Assembly (NCBI GenBank): GCA_015068125.1
Contig: SVLD01000019.1
Span: 1-33,969 of the forward strand
Origin: Oscillospiraceae bacterium
Lineage (GTDB): Bacteria; Bacillota; Clostridia; Oscillospirales; Oscillospiraceae
Reading direction: 5' to 3'
Length of the DNA stretch: 33,969 nt
Positions within the stretch are counted from its first letter, which is position 1; each line of letters begins with the position of its first letter. The position numbers and the translations under genes are program-made. The notes beneath the pieces were generated by a model. That model worked only from the letters and a program-made list of their open reading frames with translations, searched no databases and was not told the DNA's origin. Below, one piece after another: positions 15,303-21,369 of the stretch.

Positions 15303-15340
15303 GAAAAGCACCGCACTCCGATGGAGTACGGTGCTTTTTG
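15303..15340. terminator. Terminator after the uracil-DNA glycosylase gene
   Basis: AAAAGCACCG and CGGTGCTTTT pair, with CACTCC/GGAGT extending the stem, followed by a T run on the plus strand. The same hairpin ends the tRNA-Thr-linked repeat module read on the minus strand. Confidence 0.85.
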
Positions 15341-15342
15341 GT

Positions 15343-15359
15343 GCTAGTGACCTGACTCG
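15343..15359 (-). repeat. Exact 17-nt copy of the tRNA-Thr 3' end
   Basis: GCTAGTGACCTGACTCG on the plus strand is identical to 15510-15526, the last 17 bases of the tRNA-Thr gene before its discriminator base. It lies on the far side of the hairpin module from the real tRNA. Confidence 0.85.
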
Positions 15360-15362
15360 TTT

Positions 15363-15436
15363 GCATTTTCGCCGGTGGCGAAAAATATGGTGTCGCCGGG
15401 CCCCTACCCGGCGAGCAACAGTCCCACGGACTGTTG
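15363..15436 (-). repeat. 74-nt three-hairpin module, tRNA-Thr copy
   Basis: Read on the minus strand, three hairpins follow each other: CAACAGTCC/GGACTGTTG, GCCGGG/CCCGGC and TTTTCGCC/GGCGAAAA. By hand count about 67 of 74 bases match the copies beside tRNA-Ser, and nearly all differences are in loops. No reading frame is credible. Confidence 0.85.
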
Positions 15437-15447
15437 TATCTAGATGA

Positions 15448-15465
15448 TTCGAGCCAGCTCATAGC
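15448..15465 (+). repeat. Degenerate inverted copy of the tRNA-Thr 3' end
   Basis: TTCGAGCCAGCTCATAGC resembles the tRNA-Thr sense 3' end TTCGAGTCAGGTCACTAGC (three differences including one gap) but in inverted orientation to the real gene. It sits between the tRNA terminator and the hairpin module. Confidence 0.65.
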
Positions 15466-15468
15466 AAT

Positions 15469-15506
15469 AAAAAACACCAAACCCCAGACAGGGTTTGGTG
15501 TTTTTT
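15469..15506. terminator. Terminator after tRNA-Thr
   Basis: AACACCAAACCC and GGGTTTGGTGTT form a long stem flanked by A and T runs; on the minus strand it starts three bases after the tRNA. Confidence 0.85.
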
Positions 15507-15508
15507 GG

Positions 15509-15581
15509 AGCTAGTGACCTGACTCGAACAGGCGACCTTCTCATTACGAGTGAGATGCACTACCGACTGTGCTACACTAGC
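15509..15581 (-). tRNA. tRNA-Thr (anticodon CGT)
   Basis: 73 bases on the minus strand fold as a cloverleaf: acceptor GCTAGTG/CACTAGC with discriminator T, D stem GCAC/GTGC, anticodon stem TCTCA/TGAGA with loop CTCGTAA, and T arm GCCTG-TTCGAGT-CAGGT. The anticodon CGT reads ACG. CCA is not encoded. The antisense of this gene produces the false peptide RTGDLLITSEMHYRLCYTS often seen in automatic annotation. Confidence 0.97.
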
Positions 15582-15593
15582 GTTCGCCCAGTC

Positions 15594-15622
15594 ATTATAT
15601 CGGCTTTCAGATGGAATGTCAA
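15594..15622 (-). promoter_or_regulatory. Promoter of tRNA-Thr
   Basis: Minus strand TTGACA (15622-15617), 17-base spacer, TATAAT (15599-15594): a full consensus promoter 12 bases before the tRNA. Confidence 0.85.
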
Positions 15623-15638
15623 CTGCTTTTTCCCGGGG

Positions 15639-16259
15639 TTACCGAATGAAATTGGTTCTCTCCCTGGGCTCATAGGCGGGGGCGGGAACACCGGCGGCTT
15701 TGCCTGCCTCGATGCAGTTCATAATGTAAGTCATATTCTCTGCCAGGGTGCGCATGGTCTGCAGCCCCTCGGCATCTTGCATAACCTCCTTCGGGGTGTT
15801 GCCATGTACCTGATTCCAGTACTGACTGGTGACGACGATCATGTTGGTGATCATATAAGCCATGTTCATCTGCTGGAAGGTGGCGCTGGATCCGCCACGG
15901 CGGCAGGATACGACGGAGGCCACGGGCTTGCCGGCCATCTTGGGGGCGGCGGTGTAGAACAGCCGGTTCATCAGAGCCAGAATCTGACCGCTGGGGCCAC
16001 CGTAGTAAACGGGAGTGCCGAAGATGAAGCCGTCATAGCTGTCGATGTTTTCTACGATTCGGTTTACCAGATCGTCAAACACGCACTTGCCGGTTTTCTT
16101 GCAGCTGCCGCAAGCGGTGCAGCCGGCAACGGGCTGTGCACCAACCCAAACGATCTCCGTTTCGATACCCTTTTGGTTGAAGGCCTTGGCCGCTTCGCTT
16201 AGGGCGGTGTAGGTGCAGCCGTGCTGCCGGGGGCTGCCGTTGACGAGAAGAACTTTCAT
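15639..16259 (-). CDS. Flavodoxin-fold NAD(P)H-dependent FMN oxidoreductase
   Basis: 206 residues. The N-terminal VLLVNGSPRQHGCTYTAL (about 3-20) is the FMN phosphate-binding loop of the NADPH-dependent FMN reductase family. CTACGSCKKTGKC (about 48-60) is the Cys cluster common in iron-sulfur flavoprotein-like members, and GFIFGTPVYYGGPSGQ is the flavin-contact segment. It probably transfers electrons from NAD(P)H through FMN, but the substrate is unknown. The start has GGAGGG and a consensus promoter. It is a single-gene unit between the two tRNA genes. Confidence 0.92.
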   Translation of the reverse strand: MKVLLVNGSPRQHGCTYTALSEAAKAFNQKGIETEIVWVGAQPVAGCTACGSCKKTGKCVFDDLVNRIVENIDSYDGFIFGTPVYYGGPSGQILALMNRLFYTAAPKMAGKPVASVVSCRRGGSSATFQQMNMAYMITNMIVVTSQYWNQVHGNTPKEVMQDAEGLQTMRTLAENMTYIMNCIEAGKAAGVPAPAYEPRERTNFIR

Positions 16260-16288
16260 ATAAAACCCTCCAAATTGTATTTTTTATT

Positions 16289-16317
16289 ATTGTAGCTGTA
16301 TACCGAGGCGCTGTCAA
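16289..16317 (-). promoter_or_regulatory. Promoter of the flavodoxin-like gene
   Basis: Minus strand TTGACA (16317-16312), 17-base spacer, TACAAT (16294-16289). Confidence 0.8.
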
Positions 16318-16371
16318 GAAAAGCCGGGAGATAAAAGAAAAAAACAATGTGATATTTTGTAAAATTAGCTC

Positions 16372-16400
16372 TTGACAAAGCCGCACAAGTATTGTAATAT
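16372..16400 (+). promoter_or_regulatory. Promoter of tRNA-Ser
   Basis: TTGACA (16372-16377), 17-base spacer, TAATAT (16395-16400), 29 bases before the tRNA. Confidence 0.8.
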
Positions 16401-16429
16401 ATCTAGGCTGACCGGAAGGAAAGCCCTAT

Positions 16430-16521
16430 GGAGAAGTCGCGTAGCTGGCCGAGCGCGCACGATTGGAAATCGTGTATACCCCAAAAGGGTATCGAGGGTT
16501 CAAATCCCTCCTTCTCCGCCA
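16430..16521 (+). tRNA. tRNA-Ser (anticodon GGA), CCA encoded
   Basis: The gene has acceptor GGAGAAG/CTTCTCC, discriminator G at 16518 and an encoded CCA (16519-16521). The anticodon stem CACGA/TCGTG has loop TTGGAAA, giving GGA. A long variable arm (TATACCCCAAAAGGGTAT) confirms the serine class, and the T arm is GAGGG-TTCAAAT-CCCTC. It is followed at once by a terminator and the repeat array. Confidence 0.97.
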
Positions 16522-16558
16522 AACAAAAAGACCACCCAACGGGTGGCCTTTTTGTTTG
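16519..16558 (+). terminator. Terminator after tRNA-Ser (copies at 16702-16731 and 16874-16903)
   Basis: AAAGACCACCC and GGGTGGCCTTT pair around AAC, followed by a T run. The first copy extends to a 20-bp stem because GCCAAACAAAA also pairs with TTTTGTTTGGC. The two later copies keep only the inner stem on the left arm. Confidence 0.85.
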
Positions 16559-16596
16559 GCATGGTATTCAGAAGGCGGGATTTGAATGATTTAATG

Positions 16597-16670
16597 CAAC
16601 AGTCCGGTGGACTGTTGCTCGCCGGGTAGGGTCCCGGCGACACCAAAATTTTCGCCTCGGGCGAAAATGC
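16597..16670 (+). repeat. 74-nt three-hairpin module, tRNA-Ser copy 1
   Basis: Hairpins: 16597-16617 (CAACAGTCC/GGACTGTTG), 16621-16638 (GCCGGG/CCCGGC) and 16648-16668 (ATTTTCGCC/GGCGAAAAT). It is the same length as the copy by tRNA-Thr. Confidence 0.85.
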
Positions 16671-16768
16671 AAACAAATCCCTCCTTCGTAATCGAAAGAG
16701 AGACCACCCAACGGGTGGTCTTTTTGTTTGGCAAGGTATTCAGAAGGTGGGATTTGAATGATTTAATG

Positions 16769-16842
16769 CAACAGTCCGGTGGACTGTTGCTCGCCGGGTA
16801 GGGTCCCGGCGACACCAAAATTTTCGCCTCGGGCGAAAATGT
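16769..16842 (+). repeat. 74-nt three-hairpin module, tRNA-Ser copy 2
   Basis: Near-identical to copy 1 at 172 bases distance (final bases GT instead of GC), so the duplication looks recent. Confidence 0.85.
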
Positions 16843-16991
16843 AAACAAATCCATCCTTCGTAATCGAAAGAGAGACCACCCAACGGGTGGTCTTTTTGTT
16901 TGGCATGGTATTCAGAAGGTGGGATTTGAATCATCCTTCTTCCGAGCACCGATCTGCCCGGGTTTTTAAGCTTCCTTAAACAAATCTTAAA

Positions 16992-17019
16992 GTGACTTTT
17001 TCCTGGAATATGCTATAAT
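16992..17019 (+). promoter_or_regulatory. Promoter of the second YwaF-family gene
   Basis: TGCTATAAT (extended -10, TATAAT at 17014-17019) with a poor -35 near GTGACT (16992-16997), 32 bases before the TTG start. Confidence 0.55.
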
Positions 17020-17051
17020 CATTCGGGAATTAATGAAAAGGAGGCGGTTTT

Positions 17052-17867
17052 TTGGAATTTTTTGCATCTGTTCTGCGTGTTTTGGACTGGCAGATGGAAA
17101 CGCCCCAATCCTATGGCTTGTACCATATTCTATGGCTTGCCGGTACTTTTGCTGCCGCAGTTATCTTCAGCCTTTGGCACCGTAAGCACCCGGCTGATCG
17201 CCAAAGAAAGGTGATCCTGTGGGTGTCCGTCGCAGTGATTCTCCTGGAGATATACAAGCAGATCAATTACAGCTTTTCCTATGAAAATGGCGTTGTTTTT
17301 GATTATCAGTGGTACAGCTTCCCCCTGCAGTTCTGTTCCACACCTATGTTTGTGGGTTTGCTGGCAGGCTTAACCAAAAAGGGAAAGCTGCATACTGCTG
17401 CCTGCGCCTATCTTTGCACCTACACTGTCTTTGCCGGTGCGGCGGTGATGTTCTATCCCGGTGATGTGTTTATCGGCACTGTCGGCATCAACATTCAAAC
17501 TATGGTCTGCCACGGCAGCATGCTCTTTTTGGGCATCTACCTGATGGCTACGGAATATGTGCAGATTGGCTTTAAGACCGTGCTGAAAGCCGTGCCCGTC
17601 TTTGCGGCGTTTTTGGTACTGGCGATGATCGCCAATGAGATTGCTTATTTCACCGGCCTGCTGGAAACGGAAAGCTTCAATATGTTCTACATCAGCCCCC
17701 ATCAGCCGCCTCATCTGCCGGTGTACTCCCTGGTGCAGGAGCATGTGGCGTATCCCTGGTGTCTGATTGTGTATATCCTGGGCTTCACTGCCGCGGCATA
17801 TGTAATGCAGCTGTTGGCTCTGGGCGTCCGCACGCTACTTTCCAAGAAAGCAAAGCAAACCGTATAA
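17052..17867 (+). CDS. YwaF-family (TIGR02206-like) integral membrane protein
   Basis: 271 residues from a TTG start with GGAGG eight bases upstream. About seven membrane segments: YHILWLAGTFAAAVIFSLW, VILWVSVAVILLEIYKQI, a segment around the LQFCSTPMFVGLLAG motif, CAYLCTYTVFAGAAVMFY, MLFLGIYLMAT, VPVFAAFLVLAMIANEIAYF and WCLIVYILGFTAAAYVMQLL. The P-L-Q-x-C and H-G-S-M motifs and the conserved EIYKQ segment are typical of the YwaF/TIGR02206 group. Function is unknown. It is a diverged paralogue of the protein encoded at 8588-9466, and is transcribed alone. Confidence 0.85.
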   Translation: MEFFASVLRVLDWQMETPQSYGLYHILWLAGTFAAAVIFSLWHRKHPADRQRKVILWVSVAVILLEIYKQINYSFSYENGVVFDYQWYSFPLQFCSTPMFVGLLAGLTKKGKLHTAACAYLCTYTVFAGAAVMFYPGDVFIGTVGINIQTMVCHGSMLFLGIYLMATEYVQIGFKTVLKAVPVFAAFLVLAMIANEIAYFTGLLETESFNMFYISPHQPPHLPVYSLVQEHVAYPWCLIVYILGFTAAAYVMQLLALGVRTLLSKKAKQTV

Positions 17868-17871
17868 ACAC

Positions 17872-17900
17872 AAAAAGTCCTCCAACTTGGAGGACTTTTT
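17872..17900. terminator. Bidirectional terminator
   Basis: AAAAAGTCCTCCA and TGGAGGACTTTTT form a perfect 13-bp stem between the convergent YwaF-family and pgsA genes. Confidence 0.9.
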
Positions 17901-18493
17901 TATTGGTTATCTTTATGTTCTTCCAGCTCCTGGATCATAGGGGAGTGAGTGTAGTAGGTTCTGGCGTAGCCGATAAAGGAAATGATGACTACGACGCAAT
18001 CGATCACCGTGATGATCTGAACAACCTTGGGGTCCAGGTTGGGCAGCAGTACCATGAGGATCAGACTGACAAACAGCACCGCGGTGCTGATTTTGCCGGC
18101 CAGCAGGGCTCCGGTGAGCATCTTGCCCCGGCGCAGGGTCAGAAAACCGGCGATAAGCTGGAAGCTTTCTTTCACAAAAAACAGTCCCACCAACAGCCAC
18201 AGCACCGGGTAGCGAACGGCCAGACAGACGATCAGGGTGAACTGGGTGACCTTATCTGCCAGGGGATCTAGAATCTTGCCCAAGGTGGATATCATATTAA
18301 AATGTCTGGCGATCTTTCCGTCGATGGCATCGGTCAGGCAGGATACTGCCAAAATGCCGCCGGCGATATAGTAATCCGTCATGTCCTGGGCGTTGAGGTA
18401 GATCACGATGTACACCGGGATTAGCACCAGACGAAACAGGCTCAACAGATTTGGTATCGTCAGAATATCCTTTTTCCAATCTTTAATAATCAT
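17900..18493 (-). CDS. pgsA: CDP-diacylglycerol-glycerol-3-phosphate phosphatidyltransferase (CDP-alcohol family)
   Basis: 197 residues, membrane protein. The CDP-alcohol signature is complete: D55, D58-G59, A62-R63, G72, D76 and D80. Hydrophobic segments flank it (about 20-34, 41-53, 85-105, 120-140, 150-175). The family makes phosphatidylglycerophosphate, or in close relatives joins other alcohols, so the exact alcohol is not proven. The start has GGAGG and the upstream promoter is good. A small GC hairpin (18507-18524) precedes the ribosome binding site. Confidence 0.9.
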   Translation of the reverse strand: MIIKDWKKDILTIPNLLSLFRLVLIPVYIVIYLNAQDMTDYYIAGGILAVSCLTDAIDGKIARHFNMISTLGKILDPLADKVTQFTLIVCLAVRYPVLWLLVGLFFVKESFQLIAGFLTLRRGKMLTGALLAGKISTAVLFVSLILMVLLPNLDPKVVQIITVIDCVVVIISFIGYARTYYTHSPMIQELEEHKDNQ

Positions 18494-18534
18494 GTAAATT
18501 CCTCCGTGCCCGAATCCTCGGGCAGTACCTATCT

Positions 18535-18562
18535 ATTATAAGGTATTTTTCGGAAGAATCAA
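18535..18562 (-). promoter_or_regulatory. Promoter of pgsA
   Basis: Minus strand TTGATT (18562-18557), 16-base spacer, TATAAT (18540-18535). Confidence 0.7.
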
Positions 18563-18593
18563 GCATTTTAGGAAAATAAATGTTAAATTATCG

Positions 18594-19130
18594 TTACGAA
18601 TTCTCTCGCAGCTGCAAAGATGCCGCTCCTGGGTAGTGCAGAGCCAGCTGCCGCCAGGTAATCCGGTCCAATTCACCGGTTTCCGGCAGATCGTTCAGCC
18701 GCTGAAAGGAAGCCAGAGATTGCCCTGTGGGCAGATCCAGGGTGCCGTTTAAGGAAGGGGGCGAAATGCTGCCGTAGACCTGGGATAATACAGTGAGCAT
18801 CCCTTGCGCCAGATACAGATTCGGATGCCGCTGCCCGGCAACGATTACCTCATTGGGCTCAAAGATCACAGCAATGGGTTGGGCTTCTCCTACCAGAATC
18901 AGCGCCGGCTCATAGGCGGCGGTGATGGCTTCCCAGGTGGCCTGGTCAGCAACGCCGGTGATGGGCAGCCCCCGGTTTCGCTGAAAGGCAGACACCGCCG
19001 CGCTGGTCTGTGGGCCGTAGATACCATCGGGGATCACGCTGGGCTGATTGTCATCGGTCTGGGCGATAACCCGGAGCATGGTTTGCAGACTGCGAACGGG
19101 CTGGCCGATAAAGGATTCTGGCGGTCTCAT
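18594..19130 (-). CDS. Protein with two peptidoglycan-binding (PGB1) domains
   Basis: 178 residues, no signal peptide or membrane segment. Domain 1 (about 10-75) has SVIPDGIYGPQTSAAVSAFQRNRGLPITGVAD, the classic three-helix PGB1 pattern. Domain 2 (about 103-170) is more diverged (LDLPTGQSLASFQRLNDLPETGELD). The start overlaps the end of the SpoIID-like gene by four bases (19127-19130), so the pair is translationally coupled. A role at the spore wall or coat is suggested by the partner gene only. Confidence 0.85.
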   Translation of the reverse strand: MRPPESFIGQPVRSLQTMLRVIAQTDDNQPSVIPDGIYGPQTSAAVSAFQRNRGLPITGVADQATWEAITAAYEPALILVGEAQPIAVIFEPNEVIVAGQRHPNLYLAQGMLTVLSQVYGSISPPSLNGTLDLPTGQSLASFQRLNDLPETGELDRITWRQLALHYPGAASLQLRENS

Positions 19131-20362
19131 CGTATTACCTCCTGACGAACGGCGTCCTGATTCCCCAAGCGGAGATCCGTGCCGGGGAACTGTGTCATGG
19201 TGGTGGTTCGGTTATAGCGGCTGCGGTTTTGATTGCTGCCGGCAAATGCCGGCACCGCCGGGGCGGGAGGGAAACGCTCGTTGTCCCGGAGGCTGGTGGT
19301 CTCAATACCGGAGAACTGGTCGTAGATCTCATCCCAGGTAGCGGCATCCACGGAGCCGGTCTGGGGAAGTCCGAACCACCGCTGGGCTGCAATGACCGCC
19401 TCCCGGGTGGCAGGGCCGAAGATGCCGTCCACCTCGACCCGGGGGATGTCAGTGATGTAGGCTGACAGTACGGAAAGCATATACTGCAGGAAACGGATGT
19501 TGCTGCCGGTGTCTCCCTCGTAATAGGAATTGGGATACGCCCAGCTGATGGAATAAAACTGCTGTCCCTGGCTGCGAAGCTCGGAAAGGTTGTTTACAGC
19601 CGTATACAGCCGAACCAGCTCATACCAGGTCCCCGGTCCTACGATGCCATCCGGCGTCAGATCGAAGATTTCCTGAAATCTCCGGACGGCAGCCTCTGTT
19701 CGACTGCCGTAAATGCCGTCCACATTGGCAAGCTTGGGAATGGCGGGGTAATTCTGAGATATGCGGTTGAGCTCTACTTGCACCACGACCACATTTGGGC
19801 CGGTGCTGCCCCGGCGCAGCGGCGTGCCAGGGTAAGAGGAGGTAATGCCCCGGATAGGAGCGTTGGTGACGACCTCCACATTGCCATAGTAATTGCGCAA
19901 AATTTGGGTGGAGGACTGTCCTTGCTGGGCAAGATTCTGGCTGCCCCACTGGCTTAAGCCTTCGCAGGTGACGGTAGTGCCGTTGCAGAATTTGGCGGCC
20001 AGAGGCTCCACAAAGCCGGGTCGCCTGAGATAATCATTGAATAGCTCATCCACAAGCCGGGAAACATTACTGAAATAGCCTCGACCGTTGACAAAATACT
20101 GGTCATAAGCGGTGGAACTGGTAATGTCAAAATCGTAGCCACGGCTGCGGTAAAACTCCGTGTACACCCGGTTCAGGGCAAAGGAAACGATAGCCAGGAT
20201 GTTGGCCCGCAGGGCACTTTCCTCCCAGGTGGGGTAGATCTCACTGGAGGCTACATTTTTCACATAATCGATAAAGGGCACCGTCACATTGGCGGCAGGA
20301 GATGACGGCGGCCCCAGATGGACTGTGATATTCTGGGGTATATAAGGAATCACAGTTGGCAT
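19127..20362 (-). CDS. SpoIID/LytB-like domain protein with two peptidoglycan-binding domains
   Basis: 411 residues. The N-terminal half (about 10-170) resembles the SpoIID domain: YVKNVASSEIYPTW with the likely catalytic E41, ALRANILAIVSFALNRVY, and a closing GLSQWGSQNLAQQGQSSTQILRNYYG. SpoIID cleaves glycan strands as a lytic transglycosylase during engulfment. Two PGB1 domains follow (about 180-250 and 285-350, with VDGIYGSRTEAAVRRFQ and VDGIFGPATREAVIAAQ), then a low-complexity tail. It has no signal peptide or membrane anchor, unlike true SpoIID, so it may act inside the mother cell or leave by another route. It lies nine bases after the upstream small gene. Confidence 0.85.
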   Translation of the reverse strand: MPTVIPYIPQNITVHLGPPSSPAANVTVPFIDYVKNVASSEIYPTWEESALRANILAIVSFALNRVYTEFYRSRGYDFDITSSTAYDQYFVNGRGYFSNVSRLVDELFNDYLRRPGFVEPLAAKFCNGTTVTCEGLSQWGSQNLAQQGQSSTQILRNYYGNVEVVTNAPIRGITSSYPGTPLRRGSTGPNVVVVQVELNRISQNYPAIPKLANVDGIYGSRTEAAVRRFQEIFDLTPDGIVGPGTWYELVRLYTAVNNLSELRSQGQQFYSISWAYPNSYYEGDTGSNIRFLQYMLSVLSAYITDIPRVEVDGIFGPATREAVIAAQRWFGLPQTGSVDAATWDEIYDQFSGIETTSLRDNERFPPAPAVPAFAGSNQNRSRYNRTTTMTQFPGTDLRLGNQDAVRQEVIR

Positions 20363-20371
20363 GTTTACCTC

Positions 20372-20752
20372 CTAGAGCCTTTGGGGCGTGGTGTCGAAGG
20401 TCTCGGATTTGCTCCACTGACTGGGCAGCTCGGACAGGGGGATCATTGCCAAGTCCTGACTGGTAACAGTGTCGGCAAAAATCTGCAGATTTTCCACAGT
20501 GATCTGCTCATAACCCTGAAGCCGGGCGTTGAGATTTACCACAGCAAAAGGATTTTCCCCGGGGTCGGGGGACTGGCTGGCGGAACGCTCCGGGGCAGGC
20601 AAGGCAATGGGAGTGATCTTACCGCTGCGGTCTGTCAGGGCCATGGCGATGGCGGTGCCGTCGGTGGCGGTGACAGTGATGGACACATCTTTCAAAGGGA
20701 TCTGCGCGAAACTGGAATAGGCGCGAACCTGTAAGTAACCTGTTGCTGGCAG
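20372..20752 (-). CDS. Small unknown protein with a probable CTG start
   Basis: About 126 residues. The first conventional start (TTG at 20695) has no ribosome binding site and would remove TGYLQVRAYSSFAQIPL, which reads as a natural N-terminal beta-strand. A strong AAAGGAGG ends seven bases before an in-frame CTG at 20752-20750, so the protein probably begins (M)PATGYLQVRAYS. The N-terminal part looks like a carboxypeptidase-regulatory-like beta-sandwich (VSITVTATDGTAIAMALTDRSGKI). It is the first gene of the run with the SpoIID-like and PGB1 proteins. The family name is not recognised. Confidence 0.7.
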   Translation of the reverse strand: MPATGYLQVRAYSSFAQIPLKDVSITVTATDGTAIAMALTDRSGKITPIALPAPERSASQSPDPGENPFAVVNLNARLQGYEQITVENLQIFADTVTSQDLAMIPLSELPSQWSKSETFDTTPQRL

Positions 20753-20814
20753 AAGAATACCTCCTTTCGGGTTCTCGAAACAGTATATGCGCCCAGCCTG
20801 TCAATGGTGCAATA

Positions 20815-20839
20815 AAGACCTTCCCCGTAGGGGGGAAGG
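20815..20839 (-). terminator. Terminator of the helical-protein gene
   Basis: CCTTCCCC/GGGGAAGG stem followed on the minus strand by TCTTTATT, just beyond the stop at 20843. Confidence 0.75.
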
Positions 20840-20842
20840 CAG

Positions 20843-21271
20843 TTACAAAAACGGCTCCATCTGGCGGATATTGTCGTTTTCTTTTTCCAGCAGCTTTTCG
20901 GAAAGGGCCTCGATGCGCCGATCCCGGTTGGGATACTGATGCAGATTCTTCAGTCCCGTAATGATGCCTCGGGTGTTTCCCTGGATCATCATACCGGCAA
21001 TTTTGGAATCTTTTCCACCGCCGGTGAGCTTCATTCGGGTCATCATTTCCGACATTGCCCGAACCCCGGGGTTCAGTTCCGGCAGCACCCAACCTCGCAT
21101 CTCGGCGATGTTGTGGGCTTCCCGTTCAATGGTGTCATATTCCCGGAGCTGGGACTCCAAAGCCTGCTTCAGCTCGGGATTTTTGGCTTTGTCCTCTACG
21201 GTGCGGATGCCGATCTGTCCCATTTGTGTGGTTTTCAGGACAGAGGAAAGGATCTCTTTGTTGTTTTTCAT
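20843..21271 (-). CDS. Conserved helical protein of unknown function
   Basis: 142 residues from the ATG at 21271; a GTG three codons earlier overlaps the ribosome binding site. It is almost wholly helical and charged, with an N-terminal segment LKTTQMGQIGIRTV, a central REYDTIEREAHNIAEMRGW with Glu and His spaced as in ferritin-like helices, and MMTRMKLTGGGKDSKIAGMMIQGNTRGIITGLKNLHQYP. A ferritin-like bundle is possible but not shown. It is transcribed alone, upstream of but separate from the SpoIID-like run. Confidence 0.75.
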   Translation of the reverse strand: MKNNKEILSSVLKTTQMGQIGIRTVEDKAKNPELKQALESQLREYDTIEREAHNIAEMRGWVLPELNPGVRAMSEMMTRMKLTGGGKDSKIAGMMIQGNTRGIITGLKNLHQYPNRDRRIEALSEKLLEKENDNIRQMEPFL

Positions 21272-21369
21272 TCTTATCACCCAACCTCAGTTTGACCGCT
21301 GACGGTGGCGCTATGCGTTCCATTTTTTGACACGACAGCATAAACTGGCTGTGTGAAGGGAGGAATACG

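Larger units (their letters stand above)
16499..16929 (+). repeat. 172-bp tandem array built on the tRNA-Ser 3' end
   Basis: The period is 172 bases: the string ACCACCCAACGGGTGG starts at 16531, 16703 and 16875. Each unit runs terminator, inverted tRNA-Ser end (for example 16571-16586), 74-nt three-hairpin module (16597-16670 and 16769-16842), then a direct copy of the tRNA-Ser 3' end (CAAATCCCTCCTTC at 16674-16687, and a one-base variant at 16846-16859). The array closes with a third terminator and inverted end. No gene is visible in 16522-17051 apart from this array. Confidence 0.9.

Noticed and set aside
15495..16202. 235-residue plus-strand frame beginning MVFFGASDLTRTGDLLITSEMHYRL
   Set aside because: It reads through the antisense of tRNA-Thr and then the antisense of the flavodoxin-like gene. 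The RTGDLLITSEMHYRLCYTS peptide is a well-known artefact of tRNA antisense translation.
16499..16930. Possible CRISPR array
   Set aside because: Units are 172 bp and nearly identical throughout, with no short repeat plus unique spacer pattern and no cas genes.
20740..20800. Sporulation promoter upstream of the CTG-start gene
   Set aside because: A GCATATACT stretch is suggestive of sigma-E/K -10 sequence, but no matching -35 at the right distance was found.
21281..21369. Sigma-A promoter for asnB
   Set aside because: TTGACC and TTGACA are present, but no -10 box lies at a workable distance from either.
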